From positions 1,280,727 to 1,344,726 of the forward strand of contig NW_019211457.1 in assembly GCF_002443255.2 (NCBI RefSeq): 64,000 bases of DNA, read 5' to 3'. The notes beneath the pieces were generated by a model, which was given only the letters and a program-made list of their open reading frames with translations, was not told where the DNA came from and did no database searches. The first letter of the stretch is position 1. Every line of letters begins with the position of its first letter. Origin of the DNA: Varroa destructor (taxonomy: Eukaryota; Arthropoda; Arachnida; Mesostigmata; Varroidae). Both the position numbers and the translations under genes were made by a program. Positions 49,320 through 60,407 of this stretch are shown one piece after another.

Positions 49320-51173
49320 ATGAAGCTTTGGGGATTCAGTTCTCTTCAGTTGGGCGCGATTGAAGTCGCACCTGCAAACTCCGGTACGTTGTTTATCAGA
49401 GCATTTGGCATTTGACCAGCCACGTTTGTTTATTCTAAAGTATCGAACCGACATCGCGTTTCGTTCATCAGCGAACGTCCGTGTTTACGGGGCAAAAGCA
49501 GCAATTGTCTCAAGCTGTGCGCTTTCTTTTCGTCCCTGTATCAAACAATTAGAGGCTCAACTGCAGCGGAAACTCGCCATTTGCAGCTGCTGCGATTACT
49601 GTTGCCCGGTAATGCGTCTCGGAGACTGTGGCCACGTGTTTTGTCAGCGTTGCCTTGTTGAGCAGGTCGTTGCCGAAGATATTTCAGCCACCATATGCGC
49701 GATATGCAGGTAACCCTGTGCTAAACTACTCAAACTGATATATGTTATTGTTGTTTTCAATAAAATAACATGGACGATTTACGAGCTACATGAATTTAGG
49801 CATAACTGATTCTAGCACTGCAATCATTGTGAAGTGTATAAAAATAACAATAAAATGATCATGATAGACGCTGTAAGGTGTTTATAATTTTCGGTGATAC
49901 AGTTTCTACTCTGAACAAAGCCATAGTTTTCATATAGTTGCCTGATACGTTTAATTTACATTAACCCTTTTGTACCGTACTGTGGCTGCTATCGATTTAG
50001 CTCAGTATACGATTGTTACTTACATAGCTTCTGATTCATACCCACTCCACTTTTGCTGTTTCAATAGCTCTAATATCCTAACGTTCCGGAATCAGAAGAC
50101 TCCTGGTACGAGCTGCGATGTCAGCGTTACCCCGTATAATATAAATAATAACTATTTACAGGCTAAACATCGGGCGTTATCCTGTACCGCACTTTAAAAC
50201 TACTGAATATTTGTACATTATATGAATTAGCTAAAGTAGATTTAACACTGGCTAATGTGTTTTCTATGTGAAATAGATCACTGAATTTCGAGCGAAATTT
50301 CAGTCTATTCTTCTGAATTCTCTCGAAGTCCCCGTTTTCTCCAGAGCAGAATCTAAACGAAACTGAAGCTCATGACTTGTCAACACCGCAGCGTTTTTGA
50401 GCTTATCTGTACTCATAACTCATCTTAATGTATTTGGAAACAACGAGACTTCTCAGGAAATAAAACAAGATACTTGTTTTAGGCGATTTGTTGCCACTAT
50501 GGAGATTCGTATTCAGGAGAAGTTTGTAACACAACTTTGTTGCTCGTGTCCAGCGTGCGAAGTCATATTGAAAGTCAAGGAACTACGAGATCATTTTGTG
50601 AAATGTATCAGAAATCCGGAAAGAGTGCAGGGAACGACGACTAAGGTGCTAGCTATTGCGAATAAACACCGTAATTCGAGTGAAGAAAACCACGACATCC
50701 ACGAGGCCAACAGTTCTTTCGCTACTTCTCGGCGTGAGTCTGAGGACCTTCTTGAGAATCGAATGAATGTTATTGAAGAAAAACTGCGTGCTATGAATCG
50801 GCCCACATTTCCAAGCTTTTATGCAGTTCAATTAATCTATAATTATAAGACGTCTGAATCGTGTAAAACGTATAGAACACCGACGGTGTACACTGCGGGC
50901 CTGGGTATCTATTTCGCAGCGACTACCCGGAGTAAAAGTCTGTACCTTCGGATTGCGTTACTCGAAGGAGTTAATCTAACTCAAAAAATTTTCTCCGTGT
51001 TAAAAGTCACTGTACGACACGGACAAGCAACTGAAGGATCAGGCCATACTACTACTTTAAGGAATTATGAAGTTGGACAGCTCGCTACGTTAGATTCGTT
51101 CTTCCAAAGCAACGAAAGAGATAATGTCATACTAACTGTATGTATCGAGCAAGTAGAACCTTGGCCTTTCTAA
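49320..51173 (+). CDS. RING finger / C2HC / TRAF-MATH-like protein, array copy 1 (intact, 3 exons)
   Basis: Exons 49320-49383, 49553-49709 and 50483-51173 join to 912 bases, 303 aa. Exon 1 codes for MKLWGFSSLQLGAIEVAPAN. Exon 2 carries a full C3HC4 RING: C32-x2-C35, C47-x-H49, C52-x2-C55, C70-x2-C73. Exon 3 opens with a TRAF-type C2HC finger (C96-x2-C99, H111, C115), then a polar linker with a short helical segment (about 159-178), then a beta-rich C-terminal domain (about 183-298; LGIYFAATTRSKSLYLRIAL, VLKVTVRHGQ, LDSFFQSNERDNVILTVCI) that fits the TRAF-C/MATH pattern. Known TRAFs act as RING ubiquitin ligases and adaptors below immune receptors. This protein is shorter and lacks the long coiled coil, so that role is inferred. 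Intron phases are 1 and 2. AATAAA lies at 51199-51204. Confidence 0.88.
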
Positions 51174-51198
51174 ATACGCCTACTGGAAACAAGATAAA

Positions 51199-51204
51199 AA
51201 TAAA
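51199..51204 (+). terminator. Polyadenylation signal of array copy 1
   Basis: AATAAA about 25 bases after the stop of the first RING/TRAF-like gene. Confidence 0.55.
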
Positions 51205-53130
51205 CGATACTTCTAATATAGAAAGTGGCTCGTTTTCAGTTATAAGTTTAGGCATTATTTAGGTGTACGGAGTTCACCAAAGTTTAAAGTTCACAAACTG
51301 ATGACGCCATAGTAACGCATTCGACTACTGAATGTCGCGACACAAATATAGATACGGTTCGAATCGCTTGCTGGGCGCCAGTCATCTAAAGCAGTACTGA
51401 ACGAAAAGCCCGAATCATTTATGAATATTGTTTCAGGCAGCTACCTTGTTCCAAGTTTGGCTACTACTGTTTCAGACTTCAGACCATCTCTAGGTAGAAA
51501 ATAAACAGCCAATGGGATAAGAAAATACATTTATTTTTCAAAATAAGGTTAAAGCCAAGCCTCTTTAGGTAAACTTACAATGAAATTTTACGTCAAAATA
51601 TGTAAGTTCGCGATCGCGATAGAGGTACAAAACAGCGGTAGAATCAACTATGTTAATAACGATCCAGACGTTTACGATTTAGCTTAGTAATTATAATAAT
51701 ATCAACTATTCTATAGAAAAGCTTTTATATATTATGTGTCCCAAGCTAAATCTTTACAAATAGGATACTTTTTTTTTATTGGTTTCGTTGGGATAGTTCC
51801 TCATCGTACTTCACGCATCGCACACACTTCATCACAGTTCGTATTGCAATCATTAGCTGTTGTGACAAATCTTGATTTGAATAGAGCCAAGAGCTAACGT
51901 ACACTTGAAGTACGCCGTCACTATTGTGTAAAGCTTCTTGACCTTGGGCTTTTCTAGCTCCAACGACGTCTTAATCATAATCAACCATGCCCTCGCACAA
52001 ATCCGTTTTATAGTGATATTCAATGCATGAACTATTGTGAGAAAAACAATTTACGTAGTGCTTAGTTAGAATATAGGCTCTATGACATAAACGAGTATCG
52101 GCTCAGAACGGTCAAGTGATAAAATAACCATGATAAGCCACTCTTGTGATGGCCTCGTTGTTGTATGATGATTGAAAAGACTATGCGTCATGGTTGTTAT
52201 CTGTAGATGTATTTTTTTACATCTGAGTACCTTTCAATTAGTTTACCTCACCAATTTCAACTCTCATCGATCGCAAGCCGAACCCGAAATACGGGACAAC
52301 AGATAACCTTGTAACGCGTTAGCTAAGCCAACGATCATGTCACTGCAATAATATGCACTCGAAACAAGTTGTTCCGGCTGAAACAACATGGGCCTTGTCG
52401 GAGAGTTGTCAGAATCCAAAGATCAGTCATCTGTTCAGCAAACAAATCCTTTCCTACTCGTGCCTATATCGTGCTATTCGTAACGTAAAGTCGCCTGGTT
52501 TATTAAACTAATTAAAATAAAAGAGTATCCCAGCGTTCTGTGGGCATTTAGTTGACTGAAAGTGAAAAAAACAAAAATCCGTTACCTGAGACATATATCA
52601 AAAACAGTGATTCGACCGTAAGTGGAAACTATTCGTTGTTCCTAGTCGCTTATGCTTTTTTTTCAGCTTCAAAACACACGCTGCCTATCAATAAGCAACA
52701 ACAAAGGTAAGTACGAATGACGACTGTCTGCCTATTACATCTACGGGACTGGTGTCCAGAAACAAATATCAAGCAGAGTAGGCTCGAATCTGGTCATGGT
52801 CAGATTTTGTTGCTGAACGTTGACCAGCAACCGCTGCGGGTTGTTCTACAACGAGATTCCGCAAAATTTTCGATAACGTTAGCAGCTATAGGAGAAATTT
52901 GCTTTACGATAGGATTAATCCCTTTTACACTAATTGATAATAATTAATATGATTCGTAAGGTGAATGTTATTCTTTGTTGAACTTCATATGACAGGAACT
53001 TCACAGTTAAACTTTTTCCAAACTAATCTTGTTTATTGTCGACTGCTCCTAAGTCACTTTCAGCTATGTATCTACCATAATCGGGCTAGAGATCTGAGAC
53101 AATTCCATCGTACTGAAGTATCGACTCAGT
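51205..53130. other. Spacer between array copies 1 and 2
   Basis: No supported coding sequence. At 52667-52706 a 40-base block lies between a strong acceptor (CTTTTTTTTCAG) and a strong donor (AAAG|GTAAGT), so it may be a 5' untranslated exon of copy 2. The 52717-52947 open frame directly after it has no recognised domain. Confidence 0.4.
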
Positions 53131-56100
53131 ATGAAATTGTGTGGATTCAGCGGTCTTCATCTGGGCGCAATTGACATCAAACTTACAGATATTGGTTAGT
53201 TATTGCTTCGCAAATCATTTTTCTCAAAGCTAATTTGAGGGAGTCTTTATAAGAACAGTTCGGCAGAGAAGTCATTTGTATTCGTCGAGCCTTAGAAGCA
53301 TTGTCTGCCGCCGACTAGTTGCGTAAAGAACAACTACTACTAAATGGTCCTACGAGGCCGTTGCAGGCTACGAGCGGCTGCGTTCTCCCTCAGCTCAAAA
53401 TGGAGCAAGTTTTAAAAATAGGTTAGCTGTTCAAAAATCAACCTTTGCTTGAAAGATCTAAGATGGATGGAAGCGAAGGAAGTATCGCAAGATCCTTTTT
53501 TTTTCAACTGTCTAAAAAACACACAAAGCTTACGAGTTCCATCAGTGGAAGAGACGGCAATGTGCTGCATCGAATCTTAGCTCGACTACAGTTAAGCCGA
53601 CAAATATGTTTGTGTTAATAATTGTCTATTATAATAAGCTATGAAAACCTGTTCTCTGTACACTCTGCGCCGACACAGTTTTCCTGGCTTAATACTATAA
53701 TCGATTTACCGTCTTCGATTGGTCAAGTCGAATATTTGAAATGCTGCGAATACGACTATGGCATCGGGTGTTTGTGTTCCGGCATGACAATGTCGACGAG
53801 GAATATGGGTTAGCTCTCTGGAATGATCTCGTCACTAATAGCTTATCACTTTAGTTGCATGCTAAGGAGGTTTTAAGCCATGTTTTTTGTGCTTTGCCTG
53901 CACAGGGCAACAGCTACAACAAAAATTATGGGTTTGTAGCGTATGCAAGTGGTACTGTTCAAATATGAACGTCGTTCAATGTGGGCATACCTTTTGCGAC
54001 CGCTGTCTATTCAAATGGACCACGGAAACTGACGGAAAGCAAGAGTCATTGGCTTTATGCTTAATCTGCTGGTAAGTGTATTGTCACGGAACAAAAGCGT
54101 TGCTAGTGTCGCATCAGCCTTTTTTGTTTGTAATGACCTAAACAGAAACACCTCTTCCTAGTTGTCCATTTTGTGGAAAAGCGAACGATATATTAGTCTT
54201 GTAAGAATAATACCTCCATAGTGAAATGAAAGTGATATAATACTTTTATATAGTTCACTAGGTTACTAGGAAAATAGTAACGGTTTTGTAAAAGATCCAT
54301 TGTTTTTCTACTTTTATATACCATTAAAAAGAGTTACCTCTAAAAACTTGCTATTATTTCGATAAACAGTGAGTAAAATTTTACCTTGAGGCCTTTTAAA
54401 AAAGGCGGCCTACGAACTACTCCCGAACTGGCCGGGAATTGAACTGCGTTCATATAGCCATTTTCACCCATCTTGACGACCCGGGATGTCCTAAAAAGTT
54501 ACTCTGAGTGAGGCACACAAGGAAATATGGGTTACTCATTGCCTATAAACATCTCGAGCGACACAGAACTGCACTGACTGATTTCCACATAGAATTGTTA
54601 CAGGCTACGAGAGATGGTGTCTCTACATCACTACTAAGCACAGGAAACAACCTGCGAGTACACTTAAGGCCAGATTTTTTGGGTGGAACGTTTTTGGTGG
54701 AGCTGGATGCGCCTTATATAGTAGGCAATACATGAAAGAAACTGTCAACAAACACTCGAATATGGGCGAGTCCCATTGGCTAAACAGGACAATCTCATAG
54801 AAAAGACTTGACGAACAAAGCGACATCAGCTCTTTCCCCGACCATGCCAAGCTGTTTCACTGCTTACGGCAAGGCTCGTGAAATCCGTCATGAGGGGCCT
54901 CTCGTAGAAAACATGTTGTATCATATGCTAACTCCGATAAATTATCGCCTTTTTTTTTATCATTGGCTAATTGAATTCGTAATTTTACATTTGATAATGA
55001 AAAAGACCTGGGTAACCTGAATATTTTTACGAAAATTAGGTAGGAAACGGGAAAAATTCGTAGAGAGTGACAAAGCACATACAATATATTCGGAGTCGGA
55101 GCGAGACTCGCTTTCTTTCATTAGCTAAAGAAAGCACCATAGCCTTGTAAACAACAATTTAGCGCTGATGTAGAAGTAATCTTTTAAAATTTGTTTTTCC
55201 AAACACGGTTCAAACGGCTCTGCGAAAAATCAAATACTACCTCAACGAACTGTCGAAAGCAGCACTTGTTCGTCTAAGACGCTGGAGTAGGCGGCGGGTA
55301 AAATTAACCCAAATTTAATTTACCTTGCTTAAACTTACCAGCGAATGATTATGTGCTTGACGTTAATCACGACTTGTTTCAATGCAAACACGGCTTATGC
55401 TTACAAAACTCATCTACGTCTTTACTATGTGTCTCTTTCAATGTCTTATGGCTAGTCGGGTATTCGATAGAGCATGTGTATATAATCCCTTAGTTTTTAA
55501 GAAAGGTCTGATCAGATCAGGCGAAAATTTCAGCACCATTTTCATATCAGCATGGAGGTACATACTCTCTGAAAAGGCCCGACTAGGTCCTAGCAGCATT
55601 TAATTCATTGTTGTTACTGCCTACAGGACGACTTCCTGTATTATCAAGGTAACGAATGAAGATGAACTAATCGCTGAACTCGAGGGCCTCTGTCCGATGT
55701 GCACGAAGACCAATAAGATTAAAGATCTGAAAGATCACGTGAAAAATTGCAAAACCGATAACGAAGTCGTTCCTCAGCTGACCTCAGAGGCTCCCACCAC
55801 TTCAAAATCGCTTTCTCGAAACTCAACCTCGCAGACTTCAGACGGCGACTTGGAACACGTCCTTGCGTCAAAGAAGCTGCAAAGACCCATCCAAAAAAAC
55901 CTCGATCAAAACGCGGTACTTTTTGATACCTGGCGTCTTGTTTTGGTAAGGCATATTAAGCGAGGTGAGTATAGAACAGCGAAGCAAACTTCCGGAGCAA
56001 TCGATTTTTTTTTTTTGGCCTATCGCGGTAAATCAGATCTTTTTTTGCTGCTTAAGCTCCGAAACAAGACAGGGCAAGAAAACCAGGCTCGACTATTTAT

Positions 56101-56281
56101 TAAGGTGTCGGTGACAATGGAAGCGAAATACATAAAAATACAAAAAAGTACTATAATAAACCCTATACATGCAATTAACAAATTTGCATATCACCCCTTT
56201 AGTATAAAAAACTTCTTTGCCAAGTACACCAGACGAGCTAATAAGATCTTGGAGGTGAGCTTCGAAAATCCGTATGTGTAA
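53131..56281 (+). CDS. RING finger / C2HC / TRAF-like protein, array copy 2 (intact but divergent, 3 exons)
   Basis: Exons 53131-53194, 53906-54071 and 55627-56281 join to 885 bases, 294 aa, with the same phases (1 and 2) and the same 64-base exon 1 as its neighbours. Exon 1 reads MKLCGFSGLHLGAIDIKLTD. The RING ligands are C32, C35, C47, H49, C52, C55, C73 and C76, with three extra residues before the last cysteine pair. Exon 3 has a C2HC finger (CPMC...H...C within the first 35 or so residues), a Ser/Thr-rich linker, and a C-terminal domain aligning only loosely with copies 1 and 3 (LFLLLKLRNKTGQENQARLF). That domain is lysine-rich and contains a phenylalanine run (IDFFFLAY). The frame is intact, so it may be functional with a changed partner, or in early decline. 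Intron 2 is 1.55 kb. AATAAA lies at 56310-56315. Confidence 0.84.
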
Positions 56282-56309
56282 AATTAGATCACTGTCGAAC
56301 AGAAAGCCA

Positions 56310-56315
56310 AATAAA
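56310..56315 (+). terminator. Polyadenylation signal of array copy 2
   Basis: AATAAA about 29 bases after the stop codon of the second RING/TRAF-like gene. Confidence 0.55.
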
Positions 56316-57350
56316 ATGTCTCAACATTGACTAGCGAAAGGATTCGTTTTCATTTGTCAGCGCTTAATAGATTACCACAATACCCATAAACTTAAGTATC
56401 TAGGCAGCGGCTGTTGTTTTTGTCTTGATTTTGTGCGTTTAACTATAACCACGAAGATATGGATTATTTGGACTGAGATAATCGCGGATGATTTATTTCG
56501 ATAAAATCTTTGTATAAATTTTGCCACAGTGCGTCCTGCGTAACGGCCCCTGAGGTAACCCTGTTACTCGCCGTTATCGTGTTGCTAAGAGGTTGTCTTC
56601 GATGCATGCCAAAAGCGAGCCCGTCTATGTACACGTGCACGTAACTAAAATGATATTATTTGGTTAGGGGGGAAAATTTCGAAAAGAAAAACCGCAAAAC
56701 TGGTAGGATCAGCTTGGTCCATTTAATTTAGAGCCTGTTCTTAGCGTTTGGTACCGTGTATCAGTTCTTCCGCAAAAATGGCTAACGGATATGAATGTTT
56801 TACTTAAAAGATTATCTCTGTTAGCTAGGACACGATTTGATTATTGCTTCAACTATAATTAATTGTACACTGAAATATCACCATTAAAGTACAATCTAAA
56901 TATCGTCATTTTAAATCTTAAATCACGAACAAACGCTGCAACTGTTACTCTTGCTTTACCGTTTAAGTTCACCTTTAGGAACATCTCGGACTTTCGATTA
57001 GTAGTGCATGGCTCTATCTCCATATGAATCTCTTTGTTGCTCAGTGGAACAGATTTAGAAGTAACAAAATCCACCAAAAGATAGTCTACCCTAGCCACAA
57101 ATCACTGTGTAGTCCTGATGTTTGTCTTCTTCGAAAAATCGCAACGACCAAGTAGCCTAATTCGACCTATTTCCTGAGGCAGGGTACGTAGTTATAGAGA
57201 GCGAGGCGTAATTTACGTAAAGTACGATTGCAAAGTAAAAATACAACTAGTACAATACGCTATAGCTACAGCTGATGAGATTTAGCTAGAGATAGTAAGA
57301 TAGGAGTTATCCTGTCGCGGAGTTCTTCAGTGGTATTGTTGTCAACTAAG
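56316..57350. other. Spacer after array copy 2
   Basis: I see no gene or notable repeat in this part. The short minus-strand frame at 56859-57098 shows no domain. Confidence 0.5.
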
Positions 57351-57714
57351 ATGATCCGCATTAGACGCCTCGAAGGCGGGACAGCTTATCTAGCTTGAGA
57401 CGCTATCAAGCAAGTCACAACAGCCAAATATGAAAATGAAATACTGAAGGAGCAGAGATGCGGCACACAAAGTCATCTGGCTTTGGACCCACGCGACCAA
57501 CTATACCGATTGCTCCAGATACCTCGAATAGACCTCGACGAAAGCATAAGAATGAAGCTTCTCACTAATCTCGATCCCACATTGTAGCAGGTCAGCTTGA
57601 AATGACAGAACGACTTAGAAAACGCTGACGGATTTAAGAAAATCTTCGTCATTCAAAGCAGAAAGACTTAGAGACGGCGTAATGGCAACGGTACAGTCCC
57701 TGACAGAACAACAG
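57351..57714 (+). pseudogene. Decayed coding stretch of unknown origin
   Basis: Starting at ATG 57351, one frame shows protein-like sequence broken by stops at 57396, 57585 and 57603. Its longest open part (62 codons) includes KYENEILKEQRCGTQSHLAL and DPRDQLYRLLQIPRIDLDES, then RMKLLTNLDPTL, and after two stops NDLENADGFKKIFVIQSRK. A second frame then reads ERLRDGVMATVQSLTEQQ up to a good donor, CAG|GTATGA, at 57714. Charged, leucine-rich, helical composition and the terminal donor suggest an old exon. I do not recognise the family. It shows no resemblance to the flanking RING/TRAF-like genes. Chance remains possible. Confidence 0.32.
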
Positions 57715-60407
57715 GTATGAGGTGGACGAGACAACTCATCCAAAGTGAGCTAGCCGAGAAGCTACATGCTTGTAGTACTCATTGGTGAAAATCTGAAAAG
57801 GCACAACTACAATAAAAATTATGTTACTGAAATGGTCTCTTGCTTTTTTTGGATGTCTAGAGGTGAATCGACGTCATTCTTCTCGATGGTTAGATACTAA
57901 TGAATCATTGGTACAGCGTTCTGTAGGTATATCTTGCCTTTGTAACCCTTGTCAGCAGAAACCGCCTAAATGATCATACAATTCGTATATAGCGCTGAAT
58001 TTCCGCGTTAGGCAATATGGCCGCTGTGTAGTGCTGAAATCAGGCGGTTAGCTTGATCTGAACTTGTTTAAATTGAATATTGAATTAGCTGAATTAGTTT
58101 TAAACTTTCGGCCTAAACAAAGAACGCCTCACCTACATACAGCAAAAGGTCCTAACGTCTTAGCTCAAGTCTTTTGGATGTTAAACATTCGACGGACTAT
58201 CTAGAAGTCTATTTTTACTAATTATTGCGAAGTAATAATAAGGTAAACATTGTTATTGTGCTTTTCGTTTGTGTATATATGGGTGATCAATTCTGCTTTT
58301 AGTTGAGTAGCTTAGAGGAACATGCAACATCATATCTTAACAGATAGGTAGTACGAGCAGACGGAAAGCCATTATGGATCGAGAAAAATAAAAGAACGTA
58401 CTGCCAGCATCAAACCCAGATACAGATAATGATGCACGCTAGACTTCATTATCAAAGTAGTCGTCTACTCTGTGGAACTGTCACTTACCAAACCTTGGAC
58501 TCGGTATGCCTGGGCCTTAATTCATATTTGATCCAAATAATATTTCCAAAACGTTTAATTGAGTCGGTAAAGCCGGGCGTTCTTTAAATGTTGTAGTAAA
58601 ATAGTTAACACGGGAGGGCGCTGAAAGCAAAAGATATATTCGTTAAAAATCATAGTGCTTTTAGACATCATAAGAGCTTGCAGGGTGGTCCATGTTCCAG
58701 GTGTTTTGCCTGTGGAATAATCAGTATAAAGTGTATCAAATCGCTAGTATGTACTCTACTCTTCCTGCTAAATATAGCTCTCTAAAATGGTCGAAATAAT
58801 TTGAAAACCGCGCATTCGGAACGTTATGTTGAAGGATACCCAACCTGTTTTCACTGTGACCGCACTTAATGGGGTGCTCGTTTTATCAGATTTCACTGTC
58901 AGTTCAAAAAAAAAAAAGCGCAAAACGTTCGATAAATTACCCCAACTATCAAACATTATGATATTGTTCAAAAAACTATTTCATTTCATGTTACTAAACA
59001 TTAACTTACTCTAAGCTCGATTTCTCCTATAAGATAACGTGAGGTCAACGTAGACTAACAGTTGAACAATACAAAATCTATGGTTAGACCTATCTATGGA
59101 CCTAATCTATGGAAATAAAGGATGGCATTGTCTTTATTCACATACGTTTTATTGTGTGAATCATTTAGGGGACTTGAAACAACGACTTCTCACTTTTTTT
59201 TAGCCAGAGGCTATGCACCAAGTAGAATGATAATTAAGCAATTTTAATGGGGGCCAATTTTGCCCAGTGGATGAAGGATGCCCTCTTAACCATTTCTATA
59301 TACATGAACTTTTGCCGTCACAACGGTTTTAGTGTTATTAAAAGCAGGAGGCGTCAGTATGACTTTATACAATGATAACTGCGTTCATAATAACGATTAA
59401 GGTTCACGGTCGTCATATTTATACACGCACATGACTGCACGCTGCTGAGCGCCTCCGTACTGAGAAATCTAACACGCTAGCTTCGTTCGATTTCTTGCGG
59501 GTATTTTTTAGTTTGTTCTTTTGCACCTTGCAGGGCAAGTGCTAAAGGTGTTAAATAGGGAAAAATAGTCAGTTTTCTCTGATGTTAACGAAGCACTAAT
59601 TACCTTAGCTGAAGCAGAATCGACTATGACGGCAGATTTGAAAGAATCTTTACTTCGTTCTAGGGGTGCTTGTCTCGTCTGAGGAAAGTCGGCAGCCATC
59701 TTACAGCGGTCCTGTCGAGTCGCGGTGCATCAAGTACTAAGGGAGCTTATGCTAAAAAGGGCGTCCTACAAATTTTGCACTGTAATGACAGGACATAGAG
59801 GTTTTTGGCTTGAATCATATTAGATCAAGCTGTTTTACCTACAAATTTAGTTATGTGCAACGTGTTTTTTCTTGGAAGTAATTCGATGGGATGATCTCTG
59901 GGACAGCAAAGGGATTTTTTATATGGAAAGCGTTGTTTGGTACGATTATCATTGTCGTTATTGCAGTTGTAGGATTTTTTAAGTTACTTAATATTGCCCC
60001 GAATACAGAAGAGGTCAACCTGTTTCCGTTTCTCGATTACTCCCATTATCTAGGCTAAAGGCGAGTACATCCTTATATAGATTTTTGAGCATAATCATTA
60101 CGTCAGAAAAAACCTGAACGCAGAAATAGTTGTCGTTACACAACGGTAATTGAGTTTTGGGGTTTAGTTCCAGTGCGAAGGGCGCACGACAACAGCAGTA
60201 ACTTTTCCAGGTACTTAATCCTTCATTAGTTATATGTATTTAGTAGAATTCATGATGTAGAGTTAAATCAATTCATTTATGAGGAACTTCATTGCGACTC
60301 CTATTCGTTTTAGCCGTATCGGACGAAATCAAATTTCCATAGGACCAATTGCAGAATCAGCTATTAACTAGTAAATAAGAAGTTCCTGTCACTGAAATCT
60401 ACCAAAG
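57715..60407. other. Spacer between array copies 2 and 3
   Basis: No supportable gene. Short frames at 58768-59014 and 59508-59699 carry no domain. Confidence 0.45.

Noticed and set aside
53622..53813. Cysteine-containing 63-codon frame in intron 1 of array copy 2
   Set aside because: The cysteine spacing does not fit a RING or C2HC finger, and the genuine RING exon at 53906-54071 has correct splice sites and phase.
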